Shown: piece after piece, positions 41,762 to 49,945 of the stretch
Position numbering within the stretch: position 1 is the first letter of the stretch
How the letters are laid out: every line of letters starts with the position of its first letter
From: Arthrobacter zhangbolii
GTDB lineage: Bacteria; Actinomycetota; Actinomycetes; Actinomycetales; Micrococcaceae
Reading direction: 5' to 3'
Assembly: GCF_022869865.1 (NCBI RefSeq)
Contig: NZ_CP094984.1
Location: 3,100,001-3,164,000 of the forward strand
DNA length: 64,000 bases
The notes under the pieces: generated by a model
The model's database searches: none
What the model saw: the letters and a program-made list of their open reading frames with translations, nothing else
What the model was told of the DNA's origin: nothing
Program-made: the position numbers and the translations under genes

Positions 41762-42811
41762 TCAGGCGTCCTGCAGGTCAAGCACCACTTTGATGTCCTC
41801 GCCCTGATCTTCAAAGGCCCGGGCATAGTCAGCGAGCGGGACCCGGCGGGAGATGATCTTCTCCAGCCATCCCGTGTCGGTCCGTGCCAGCACTTCAGCG
41901 GCCTTCAGGTAATGCCTGCGGTTGGCATTGACGGTTCCAAAGACCACCCGGTTGTCCATGACCAGTCCCAGGTTCAGGGCGCCCAGGTCCAGGGGCTCCT
42001 CGGCACCGGTTTCGGAGACACCGGTCAGGCAGGTGACGGAGTTTTTGGCGCCGCGGTGCAGGACCTCCCGGATCACCGCGGGCGCACCTGTGCATTCGAT
42101 GATGATGTCCGCGCTGATGCCTGAATCCGTGAGGCTGTCCGTGTGGAACACAGCCCCCAGTTCCTTCACCAGATCCGCCTTGGGTCCGTCTTCCTCCAGG
42201 TCAAAGACGTGCACTTCGAGTCCGCGCTGCACTCCGAACAGGGCGGCCAGCAGGCCCACCGGTCCGGCGCCGGTCACGGCGGCTACCCGCGGACGGAAAT
42301 AGGCACGGCTGCCAATCCGGTCAATCTGCTCCCAGGCCTTGGCCAGGATGGTGGCCGGCTCCAGCAGCACTCCCACCCGGTCCAGTGACGGGTCCAGTTT
42401 CACCATCTCTTCCGGTTCGCCGCGCCAGCGTTCGCGGGCAAAACCGTCCATCCCTTCAATGCCGTGCTCGGTATAGGTGCCGGTATGGCACATGTCCCAT
42501 TCGCCCGCAGCACAGGCAGGGCACTTCTCGGCACAGGGCCGGCGGACAATACCCACCACCAGGTCTCCGGCGGCAAGCCCGGAATCTTCCGGCGCCTCCA
42601 GCACGCGGCCAAGGTTCTCGTGTCCCATCACCAGATAATCCCGGTTGGCGGGTGCCGTGCCGAACTCAGCGGCAATAACCTCCCGGTCGGTGGCACACAG
42701 TCCCACCGACAGGATCTCCACCAGCACGCTGCCTTCCGCTGCATCCGGTTCCGGCAGGTCCCTCAGCTCCAGCGAATCCTTTTGTCCGGGGCTGATTGTC
42801 AGTGCCTGCAT
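41762..42811 (-). CDS. Zinc-dependent medium-chain dehydrogenase, glucose 1-dehydrogenase-like
   Basis: 349 residues from the ATG at 42811, preceded by GAAGGG. Catalytic-site Cys is in GLCATDREVI, the structural zinc cluster in RRPCAEKCPACAAGEWDMC, and the NAD(P) fold in TGAGPVGLLAALFGV. The C-terminal half has EGSGRVFD-like FDLEEDGPKA. GHEN (ligand region) matches the archaeal and bacterial glucose dehydrogenases, but the substrate may be another polyol or sugar. Upstream lies the ssrA terminator, so the promoter must lie within 42812-42911. Confidence 0.9.
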   Translation of the reverse strand: MQALTISPGQKDSLELRDLPEPDAAEGSVLVEILSVGLCATDREVIAAEFGTAPANRDYLVMGHENLGRVLEAPEDSGLAAGDLVVGIVRRPCAEKCPACAAGEWDMCHTGTYTEHGIEGMDGFARERWRGEPEEMVKLDPSLDRVGVLLEPATILAKAWEQIDRIGSRAYFRPRVAAVTGAGPVGLLAALFGVQRGLEVHVFDLEEDGPKADLVKELGAVFHTDSLTDSGISADIIIECTGAPAVIREVLHRGAKNSVTCLTGVSETGAEEPLDLGALNLGLVMDNRVVFGTVNANRRHYLKAAEVLARTDTGWLEKIISRRVPLADYARAFEDQGEDIKVVLDLQDA

Positions 42812-42911
42812 GTCCATCCCTTCGCGCACGGGGCCGTTTGCCCTCTGCATCCCACATTAGTGCCGGAGGCAGAAGGTGCTTCAACGCCAGTACACGGGGC
42901 CGGACACGCGG

Positions 42912-42941
42912 AAAGGCCCGCCCCTTCAGGGGCAGGCCTTT
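42912..42941 (-). terminator. Terminator of the tmRNA gene
   Basis: AAAGGCCCGCCCC (42912-42924) and GGGGCAGGCCTTT (42929-42941) form a 13-bp stem with one mismatch and a TTCA loop, ten bases beyond the tmRNA 3' end. The stem arms carry A/T runs at their base. It also separates ssrA from the dehydrogenase gene. Confidence 0.75.
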
Positions 42942-42950
42942 CGCCTGGTG

Positions 42951-43317
42951 TGGAGATGGGGGGAATCGAACCCCCGTCCGGTGTTGTTTTGCCAGGGCTT
43001 CTCCGGGCGCAGTATGCGTCGGATTTTCTCGGCCCCGGCCATCCTGCATACAGGTGGCCGGTCCGGGCCCAGCCGTCAAAAAGTCCCGAACACCCCGACG
43101 GCGGAAGTGTTCAGCAGTGGCCCTCTAAACGACGCCAGGATCCGGAGCGAGAGCGACTCCGGGCTGACGGACTACTCCGGCTGCTTAGGCAGCGAGAGCG
43201 AAGTCAGTGCGCATAGGTTTGGCACTTATTTTTTTGCAGAGAGCGTTAACGAGATAACTCTGCGTTCTCGGCCCGCTTCCCCTGGCACAACCAACATCGT
43301 CGAAACCGATCATCCCC
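42951..43317 (-). ncRNA. ssrA: Transfer-messenger RNA
   Basis: 367 bases by the pairing limits. The 5' end GGGGATGATCGGTTTCGAC (complement of 43299-43317) pairs as the acceptor stem with CATCTCC at the 3' end (42952-42958). The T-arm gives GGGTTCGATTCCCCC. The tag reading frame ends at the TAA at 43185-43187 and encodes AKPMRTDFALAA (43188-43223), of the form usual in Actinobacteria. No CCA is encoded. tmRNA rescues stalled ribosomes with SmpB, whose gene is not in the window. Confidence 0.95.
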
Positions 43318-43533
43318 GTATTGACTTGCCAATCAACAAGTTGCCAATCAAGCGGCGGCGCCGGTGTCCCGGCTTCCGCTGCGGGCCCTGTTCCGCCCGC
43401 ATCAGGTATAACGACGACGCCGGGCCGATGATTCCCGCTCTGCCCTGCCTTGTGCCGCGGGCTTGTTGCCGCGCAGGCTGCCGCCGGCACCGCCGGGCCG
43501 GGACCGTTGTCCCCGCCCGGCAGCCAGGGAGAA

Positions 43534-43830
43534 TCAGCGCTTACGGCCGAAGACCAGCGAGGCCAGGGCCACGGCGCCGGTCACGGTATAGACGGACGGC
43601 CAGGCCCCAATTTTCTTGGCCAGCGGGTGGGACAGGCCGAACGCGGCCACGTAGCCGGCGGTGAGGGCTGCAGCCTTGCCCGTGCCGGCGTCGCGCTTCC
43701 ACAGGGCAAAGGCAGCGGCACCTGCGGCGGCAAGGACGGCTCCACCAAGCTGGCGGTTGCCGGTGTCACGGGCGGTCTTGTAGCCGCCGATCAGGCCGGC
43801 ACTGGTAATCAGGGGGGTCAGCAGGGACAA
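43534..43830 (-). CDS. Small conserved hypothetical membrane protein
   Basis: 98 residues starting TTG at 43830, chosen because GAGGAG lies nine bases upstream. Three to four hydrophobic segments (LITSAGLIGGYKT, GGAVLAAAGAAAFALW, AALTAGYVAAFGL, TVTGAVALASLVFG). No family recognised. The gap 43318-43533 between it and ssrA carries no gene. It should hold the ssrA promoter. The 5' region of 43534 lies beyond 43830. Confidence 0.75.
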   Translation of the reverse strand: MSLLTPLITSAGLIGGYKTARDTGNRQLGGAVLAAAGAAAFALWKRDAGTGKAAALTAGYVAAFGLSHPLAKKIGAWPSVYTVTGAVALASLVFGRKR

Positions 43831-43896
43831 CGTATCTCTCCTCGGGTAGACAACAACCCCAGCTTAGGCCGGGCAAAGGACTGTGCGCACGGCGGG

Positions 43897-44391
43897 TCAG
43901 TGGCTGGTGGTGCCCTGCCTGGATTCCAGGACCGGCGGGATCAGGGCATCTGAGACCACACCGGTAATCCAGGCATAGACCGTCTTGTGCCAAACATCTA
44001 CTGCGGTCTCGGACAGCGGCCACGAGGTGGGCGGGGCTCCGATGCCGGTGGCGTTTTCAAGTGTCTGGTCCGTGGCCAGGCGGACAACGCTGAAGGTCGT
44101 GTTCGCAACCGGGCCGCGGATCCCGGTGACGGACCAGACCCCGCGCAGGGCACCGAGAACCGCGCCCGTCCCCCAGTGCATGGCGTGGTTCCAGAGCGGG
44201 GGCCGGGCATCGGCAGCGGGTTTTTGGCCCAGCAGGCTCAGCAGGGTGCGGGCCGGAACGTAGGAATTGGGCCTCCGGGTCACAGCCTGTTCCAGTTTTT
44301 CGCCGGCGGTCATTGCTGCGACACCGGCCAGTCCGGCAACTGCGCCCTGCCCTGCTGCTTTCAAGAGCTTGCGTCCTCGGAAATCTGACAT
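43897..44391 (-). CDS. Hypothetical protein with one or two membrane segments
   Basis: 164 residues from the ATG at 44391, with AGGAGG eight bases upstream. The N-terminal amphipathic/hydrophobic region (LKAAGQGAVAGLAGVAAMTAG) is followed by a mostly helical body with several Trp (WNHAMHWGTGAVLGALRGVW and SWPLSETAVDVWHKTVYAW). Function unknown. It diverges from the P-loop kinase gene at 44534, with a TAGACT-like hexamer at 44483-44488 between them. Confidence 0.78.
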   Translation of the reverse strand: MSDFRGRKLLKAAGQGAVAGLAGVAAMTAGEKLEQAVTRRPNSYVPARTLLSLLGQKPAADARPPLWNHAMHWGTGAVLGALRGVWSVTGIRGPVANTTFSVVRLATDQTLENATGIGAPPTSWPLSETAVDVWHKTVYAWITGVVSDALIPPVLESRQGTTSH

Positions 44392-44533
44392 ATCTGCCTC
44401 CTCGTGTGCTCGGCCTTTGCCCACCACCATAGGAGAACCGGCGGACATTTTCCTGTCCGGGCGCCCGTTGCCAAGGCACCGTAGACTGGCACTTTCCGGG
44501 CGGCGAAAGACGTGGGCAGAGGAGAATGCGGTT

Positions 44534-45199
44534 ATGTCCTTCCCTACTCTGAGGCAGCTGCAGGACAGGCTGACGGCGTTGGCCGGATCCTGTACCGGAA
44601 CCCTCGTCATTGGCGTCACCGGTGCGCCGGGGGCGGGCAAAACCACCCTGGTTGAGGCCCTGGTCCGTGCCCTGAACCCGGAACACCAGCCCGTGGAGTC
44701 CCGCCGCTTTGCCCATGTGCCGATGGACGGTTTCCACCTCTCGGACCGGGAACTGGACCGGCAGGGCCTGCGGGAGCGCAAAGGTGCCCCGGAAACCTTC
44801 GACGCATACGGCTACGCTGCCCTGCTGGACCGGTTGCTCTCCGCCGGGCGTACCGACGTCGTCTACGCCCCGGGGTTCGAGCGGACTCTGGAGCAGCCGC
44901 TGGCCGGGGATATCCCGGTTTTCCCGGCAGCCCGGATCATCCTCACCGAAGGCAACTACCTCCTGCTGGACCGCCCCGAGTGGGAACAGGTACGTGCCCG
45001 CTGCGCAGAGGTCTGGTACTGCGAACCGGAGGAGGACCTGCGGGTGCAGCGCCTGGTGGAACGGCATATCCGCTTCGGCAAGAGCCCGCAGGCAGCCGCT
45101 GCCTGGGTACAGAAGGTGGACCAGCCCAACGCGGAGCTGGTCCGGGGCTCCCGCGGGCGGGCCGACCTACTGATCCGCGGTTTCCGTAACCTGCCCTGA
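44534..45199 (+). CDS. P-loop nucleoside/sugar kinase family protein
   Basis: 221 residues. Walker A GVTGAPGAGKTTL near residue 28 and the Asp of the catalytic loop in VPMDGFHLSDREL. Similar to uridine kinase and FrcK-type enzymes that phosphorylate sugars or nucleosides. The ATG at 44534 is 8-10 bases after GAGGAG. A SMP-30 lactonase gene follows in the same direction after 101 bases, suggesting a sugar or polyol breakdown pair, but the substrate is unknown. Confidence 0.85.
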   Translation: MSFPTLRQLQDRLTALAGSCTGTLVIGVTGAPGAGKTTLVEALVRALNPEHQPVESRRFAHVPMDGFHLSDRELDRQGLRERKGAPETFDAYGYAALLDRLLSAGRTDVVYAPGFERTLEQPLAGDIPVFPAARIILTEGNYLLLDRPEWEQVRARCAEVWYCEPEEDLRVQRLVERHIRFGKSPQAAAAWVQKVDQPNAELVRGSRGRADLLIRGFRNLP

Positions 45200-45300
45200 T
45201 CACTGCCCGGCTTGGGCCGTGCCCCACGCTCGCGTATAAAAGGACGCAGACCGTACGCGCTTGACCCGGGCCCCCTGCGGCCCCGAACAGGAGACAAAGC

Positions 45301-46227
45301 ATGGACGCAGACGCATCCCCCCGGACGCTGCTGGAAACCGGAGCCGCACTGGAACAGGTGGGTACGGGCGCGGTCTGGGCCGAGGGACCCTGCTGGGTGC
45401 CCGGACGCAACGCCGTACGGTACAGCGATGTGCGCAGCAACCGGATCCTGGAATACAGCGAAACCAGCGGTGAGCTCAGCGTCTACGGCCAGGACGTGGA
45501 GTTCACCAACGGCCGCGCCCTGGACGCGGACGGGTCGGTGGTCCAGTGCTCGCACGGGCGCCGCGCCATTGAACGGGACCGCGACGGCGCCGTGGAAACC
45601 CTGGTGGACCGTTTCGGCGGGGTGCGCTTCAACTCCCCCAACGACGTCGTTGTGAAGTCCGACGGCACCATCTGGTTCTCGGATCCCTCCTATGGCATCG
45701 ACAACCCGGCCGAAGGCCACCCCGGCGAGCTGGAGTACGGGGACCGGTACGTGTTCCGTTTTGACCCGGCCAGCGGGGAACTCACCGCAGTCATCACGGA
45801 CATCATGGCGCCCAACGGGCTGGCATTCTCACCGGATGAGTCCGTCCTCTATGTCTCGGACACTGCCGAGGAGACCGTCTCCCCCGCCGGTCCCGCCCAG
45901 GCCGACGGCAATCCGATCCGCGCCTACGACGTCGTGGACGGCCGGCAGGCGAAGAACGGCCGGGTGTTCGTGCGGGTAGCCCCTGGCGTACCGGACGGTT
46001 TCCGGGTGGATACGGACGGCAACATCTGGTCCTCCGGCGGCGACGGGGTGCGGGTCTTCTCCCCGGCCGGGGAACTGCTGGAACACATTCCGGTGCCGGA
46101 GACGGTCAGCAACGTCTGCTTCGGCGGCGCAGACGGCCGGACCCTGTACATGACTGCCACGTCCGGCCTGTACCGGATCCGCACCACCGCTACCGACGCC
46201 GCCGCTGCCCTCCGCGCCGGGCACTAG
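45301..46227 (+). CDS. SMP-30/gluconolactonase family hydrolase
   Basis: 308 residues, six-bladed beta-propeller, opening sugar lactones with a divalent metal. Family landmarks: GAVWAEGPCWV (metal-ligand Glu region), FNSPNDVVVKSDGTIWFSDP and APNGLAFSPDES. The GTYGD-like C-terminal region is DGNIWSSGGDGVRVFS. AGGAG lies eight bases before the ATG. With the kinase upstream it fits a short sugar-acid pathway, though no transporter is adjacent. Confidence 0.91.
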   Translation: MDADASPRTLLETGAALEQVGTGAVWAEGPCWVPGRNAVRYSDVRSNRILEYSETSGELSVYGQDVEFTNGRALDADGSVVQCSHGRRAIERDRDGAVETLVDRFGGVRFNSPNDVVVKSDGTIWFSDPSYGIDNPAEGHPGELEYGDRYVFRFDPASGELTAVITDIMAPNGLAFSPDESVLYVSDTAEETVSPAGPAQADGNPIRAYDVVDGRQAKNGRVFVRVAPGVPDGFRVDTDGNIWSSGGDGVRVFSPAGELLEHIPVPETVSNVCFGGADGRTLYMTATSGLYRIRTTATDAAAALRAGH

Positions 46228-46239
46228 CGTCCCTCCTGC

Positions 46240-46266
46240 GTCCCGGCCCCCAGCGGGCCCGGGGAC
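46240..46266. terminator. Hairpin between the lactonase and alarmone synthetase genes
   Basis: GTCCCGGCCC (46240-46249) pairs with GGGCCCGGGGAC (46255-46266) with a one-base bulge. It lies in the 43-base gap between two convergent stop codons and probably terminates both. Confidence 0.45.
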
Positions 46267-46270
46267 AGGT

Positions 46271-47290
46271 TCAGGACACTAACCGGCGCAGGCGGTACTC
46301 GAGTTTCCCGCGCCGGGTGCCGTCCTCGCTCAGGTGTGCGGTGCGCTGGATATACGCCCTGCCCCATTGCTCCAGCAGGTAGTCATCCGCGGCGCGCACA
46401 TGTCCGGGCGGGAAGCGGTAGCGCAGCCGGTCAGCCAGGGCTGTCCAGTCCGCCGAGCGCAGCAGGGCCGTGGCCTCCGACAGCGAATACACGGTGTTGG
46501 CCTCAAGCACCTGGACCAGCCAGTCATAGTGTTCGGCGCGGCTGCGCGGGTTCTCGGGCAATTCCTGCTCCAGCACCTCGCGCAGGGCGGCCGCGTTCAG
46601 CTCGTCGCCGCTCTGCACGCCGGCCACCCGTGCCTCGCCGCGCAGCCGCTGCAGCGCGACCACATGGTTAATGGCGTCGAACTCCCGGTCCGCCAGTTCA
46701 ATCAGCCCGGAGGCCAGGGTGAACGCCCGGTTGACTTCCGGCGGGACAGGTCCGGTGCCCTTGTACCGGATCTCATGCTCAAACTCGGCCCAGGCGTGCT
46801 GCAGGATGGTGCGGAACTGCACTTCAAAACGCTGTCCGCAGAAGTTTTCGCAGCCGGCAGGCGGGTTGTCCCGGGGCACCCGGAGGACCAGGTGCTGGCC
46901 GGAGTAGCCGAAGTCGCCGCGGGCTTTCTGCTCGGCGGATTTATCCACGTGGTCCAGTTCCTCGAAGGCGCCCGCCAGCGCTTCCATGGCGGCCGGAATA
47001 TCCGATTCCAGGAACAGGATGATCCGCACGCCGATCAGGTCATCGATGTCCTCAAGCCCGTTGGCGTACCGGGGCGTGCCGTCTTCGGTGCGCCGGTCCA
47101 GTTTCCGGCCCAGGGAGTCCGCCTCCTTCACCCGGTGCTGGATGTGGTGGTAGTTCAGGCCGTCATCGCCCAGCCGGGCAAGGACTGCTGAATGGATTCC
47201 CTCATCTGCGCCCTGATAACGGCTCAGGTCCATTGCGTACGTGCCCAGCCAGTCATTGATCCGCATACTGTGCGTCGGCAAAAGTTCCAT
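46271..47290 (-). CDS. RelA/SpoT-domain (p)ppGpp synthetase-like protein
   Basis: 339 residues from the ATG at 47290. An ATG at 47266 is possible and neither has a good ribosome binding site. The synthetase domain spans about 60-190, with DIDDLIGVRIILFLESDIP, FGYSGQHLVLRVP (ATP/GTP site) and FEVQFRTILQHAWAEFEHEI. No HD hydrolase domain and no TGS/ACT, so it is a stand-alone synthetase with a C-terminal domain of about 140 residues. It probably makes (p)ppGpp or a related alarmone on its own signal. Divergent from cdaR with a G-rich gap. Confidence 0.88.
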   Translation of the reverse strand: MELLPTHSMRINDWLGTYAMDLSRYQGADEGIHSAVLARLGDDGLNYHHIQHRVKEADSLGRKLDRRTEDGTPRYANGLEDIDDLIGVRIILFLESDIPAAMEALAGAFEELDHVDKSAEQKARGDFGYSGQHLVLRVPRDNPPAGCENFCGQRFEVQFRTILQHAWAEFEHEIRYKGTGPVPPEVNRAFTLASGLIELADREFDAINHVVALQRLRGEARVAGVQSGDELNAAALREVLEQELPENPRSRAEHYDWLVQVLEANTVYSLSEATALLRSADWTALADRLRYRFPPGHVRAADDYLLEQWGRAYIQRTAHLSEDGTRRGKLEYRLRRLVS

Positions 47291-47414
47291 GGACAACGCG
47301 TTTCCCCTGTCTCCCACGGTTCTCCGCAGCCGGCGTCCGGCGGCGGGGTGGAACAACTGCCTCAATTGTGTGGCGCGGGCCCATGCCCCGCAAGGGTCCG
47401 GCCGGGACAGGAAC

Positions 47415-47436
47415 GGGGCCGGGGCGGGGGGCGGGG
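47415..47436 (+). other. Predicted G-quadruplex motif
   Basis: Four G-runs of at least four bases (4, 4, 6 and 4) with one- or two-base loops: GGGGCC, GGGGC, GGGGGGC, GGGG. Two further G-runs follow. It lies in the gap between the alarmone synthetase and cdaR starts, on the cdaR coding strand. Structural prediction only. Confidence 0.55.
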
Positions 47437-47519
47437 CCGGAGCGGGGGCGCCGGAAGGGACCGCAGGGGCGGGACCGCCGGAAGGGAAGCAATTTGTCCG
47501 CCCCTCTAGACTTGGGGAC

Positions 47520-48593
47520 ATGTCAGCGCCGCTCAGCAGTGCCTTGGCGCAACGCGTCGTGGACCGCATCTCTCCCACGCTCCAGCACAACGTCAACGTG
47601 ATGGACGCCGCCGGGATCATCATCGCCTCCCGGGATGCCGCCCGCATCGGCAGCCTGCATGCAGGTGCCCGGGAGGCGGCAGCCACCGGCAACCCCGTGG
47701 TCATCCGGCGCCCCGGGGAACAGGACGGAATGCGTGCCGGCGTGAACTGTCCCATCACGCTGGAGGGCACGGTTGTGGGGGTGGTGGGACTCACCGGACC
47801 GCCCGACGTCGTGCTGCCGCTGGCCGACGTGGTTGTCCTCACCATCCGCCTGCTGCTCGAGCGTGAGCGGGAAATGGATGCCAAAGCGCTGCGGGAAGCG
47901 CTGGACAGGGACCTGTTGGGACGCCTGCTCAACGGCGGGTTCGAGCCCGGATCGGTACAGCGTGCACTGGCCGGCGGCTCGCCGTCCCTGCCCGGCCCGT
48001 GGCGCATCGCGGCTGTCCTGGCGCGCGCCGAGGACGGACGTCCCATCCACCGGCTTCCGGTTGACGCCGGCAAACTCACCGATTTCCTCTCCCGCTCCGG
48101 CCGCTACCGCTGGGCGTCCTTTCAGGGTGCCCTCTGGATCCTGCTGGACGCGCACGACGACGCCGCGCTGGCTGCCGCGGCCGGCCGCAGTTCGGTGCTG
48201 CTCCTGGGCGATGCCTGCAGCGCGGACGGGCCGCTGCACGAAAGCGCCGCAACTCTGGGGCAGCTGGCGGCCCGCCCGGAGCTCCTGCCGGCGGATGAAG
48301 CCGTCCTGGGGCTTCAGGACCTGAGCGCGGAACTGGCGGTCGCCTGCATGCCCAGCGGAAGCGCCCGGCATCTGGCCGCCCGGATCGCAGAGCTGTCCGA
48401 ATCCCAGCGCTCAACGCTCGCCGCGTTCCTCGGCACCGGCAGTTCCATCTCGGAGACCTCCCGCCGGCTGTTTACCCACCGCAATACCGTGATCCAGCGT
48501 CTGGAACGGATTGCGCAGGTCACGGCGCTGAACCCGCGGGACGTCCGGCATGCTCTGACCCTGCAGCTGGCCCTGGTGGCAACGCGGGCCTGA
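47520..48593 (+). CDS. cdaR: CdaR-family transcriptional regulator of sugar-diacid/glycerate use
   Basis: 357 residues from the ATG at 47520, with TAGACT seven bases upstream (47507-47512). The N-terminal sugar-diacid-recognition domain covers about 1-130 (IGSLHAGAREAAATGNPVV). The C-terminal PucR-type helix-turn-helix covers about 300-350 (ISETSRRLFTHRNTVIQRLERI). In E. coli CdaR activates gar and gud genes for glucarate, galactarate and glycerate. Its neighbours here are a glycerate kinase and a GntP permease, consistent with control of the same operon. Confidence 0.9.
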   Translation: MSAPLSSALAQRVVDRISPTLQHNVNVMDAAGIIIASRDAARIGSLHAGAREAAATGNPVVIRRPGEQDGMRAGVNCPITLEGTVVGVVGLTGPPDVVLPLADVVVLTIRLLLEREREMDAKALREALDRDLLGRLLNGGFEPGSVQRALAGGSPSLPGPWRIAAVLARAEDGRPIHRLPVDAGKLTDFLSRSGRYRWASFQGALWILLDAHDDAALAAAAGRSSVLLLGDACSADGPLHESAATLGQLAARPELLPADEAVLGLQDLSAELAVACMPSGSARHLAARIAELSESQRSTLAAFLGTGSSISETSRRLFTHRNTVIQRLERIAQVTALNPRDVRHALTLQLALVATRA

Positions 48594-48690
48594 CACTATG
48601 CGTTGTGCCCACTTTCGGCCGTGGATAAACGGTAATCAGTGGTTATTCCAAACATAGGCCTGTGAGTACAGACACCCTAAAGTTGGGTGG

Positions 48691-49890
48691 GTGCCTGATT
48701 CCCCTCCGCCCGTTATCGTCGTTGCCCCGGACTCCTTCAAGGGCAGTATCTCTGCTGCCGGGGCCGCCGCAGCCATGGCCCGCGGTGCGCGTTTCGCTTT
48801 TGGTCCGGACGCCGAGATGATCGAGATTCCAATGGCTGACGGAGGTGAAGGGACCCTCGACGCCCTGCTCGCCGCCTGGGGCCGCCCGCCGCTGCTGGTG
48901 CCCGCCACGGACGCCCTGGGACGGGCGAAAACGGCCCGCTACGGAATCTCCGCGGACGGCCGCACCGGGATCATTGAAGCGGCCGAGGGCAACGGGCTTC
49001 CCGACGTCTCGGACGTACCCCTGCAGCCGCTGCGCGCAGACAGCTACGGCGTGGGCACCATTGCCCGCGGCCTCCTTGATCAAGGCGTCGAAGAGATCCT
49101 GCTGTGCATCGGCGGGTCCGCCAGCACCGACGGAGGCACCGGGCTGCTCAGCGCGCTCGGAGTACGCTTCCTCGAAGCCGGCGGCGCCCCTGCGGCTCCC
49201 GGGGGCGGCGGACTGGCGAAGATCAGCACCGTGGACGCGTCCGGGCTGCATCCGCGCGCAACGGCCGTGAAGTGGCGGGTCGCCGTCGACGTCGCCAACC
49301 CGCTCTGCGGCAGCCACGGCGCTGCAGCCGTGTTCGGACCGCAGAAAGGGGCCGGACCGGAGGATGTGGCGCTGCTCGATGCTGGCCTGGCCAACCTCGC
49401 CAGGGTCCTCGCGGCACTGCGTCCTGACGCGGACCCGGACACCTACCTCGCCACCCCCGGCTTCGGTGCGGCCGGCGGCCTGCCGCTGGCCCTGGTTGCC
49501 CTCCTCGGAGCGGAAACCGTTCCCGGCGCGGAACTGGTGGCCGATGCCGTTGGCCTGCAGTCGGCACTGGCACGCGCCGACGTGATCCTGACCGGGGAGG
49601 GCTGCCTGGACACCCAGTCACTGGGCGGCAAGGTGGTGGACGCGGTCCGCCGCCTCGCGCCGGCAGCCAGTCCCCTGGTGGTGGTGGCGGGAACGGTTCG
49701 GCTCAGTGCTGCCGAGTGCCGGGACGCCGGGATCACCACCGCGGTGTCCCTGGCCCGCGGACCGGCAACGCTTGAGGAACTCACCGAAGATGCAGAGCTC
49801 CTCATCGAGGATGCTGCGGCCCGCGCCTGTTCAGGCCTGGCGGCCGCAGGGCAGGCCCCGCGGCGTTTTGGACTTGCCAAACACGCGTGA
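48691..49890 (+). CDS. garK: Glycerate kinase (GarK/GlxK family)
   Basis: 399 residues from GTG at 48691. TAAAGT at 48678-48683 sits seven bases before it, so the message is probably leaderless. The GarK fold landmarks are VVAPDSFKGSISA, PMADGGEGTLDALL, GIIEAAEG, IGGSASTDGGTGLLSALG and the late TGEGCLDTQSLGGKVVDAV. It phosphorylates D-glycerate to 2- or 3-phosphoglycerate, feeding glycolysis. It is followed by GntP after 55 bases and preceded by the CdaR regulator. Confidence 0.92.
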   Translation: MPDSPPPVIVVAPDSFKGSISAAGAAAAMARGARFAFGPDAEMIEIPMADGGEGTLDALLAAWGRPPLLVPATDALGRAKTARYGISADGRTGIIEAAEGNGLPDVSDVPLQPLRADSYGVGTIARGLLDQGVEEILLCIGGSASTDGGTGLLSALGVRFLEAGGAPAAPGGGGLAKISTVDASGLHPRATAVKWRVAVDVANPLCGSHGAAAVFGPQKGAGPEDVALLDAGLANLARVLAALRPDADPDTYLATPGFGAAGGLPLALVALLGAETVPGAELVADAVGLQSALARADVILTGEGCLDTQSLGGKVVDAVRRLAPAASPLVVVAGTVRLSAAECRDAGITTAVSLARGPATLEELTEDAELLIEDAAARACSGLAAAGQAPRRFGLAKHA

Positions 49891-49945
49891 TTCCATGATT
49901 TGTCCTGTTGATAAACATCGACGTTTTTCACTCTAAAGGAACCCC

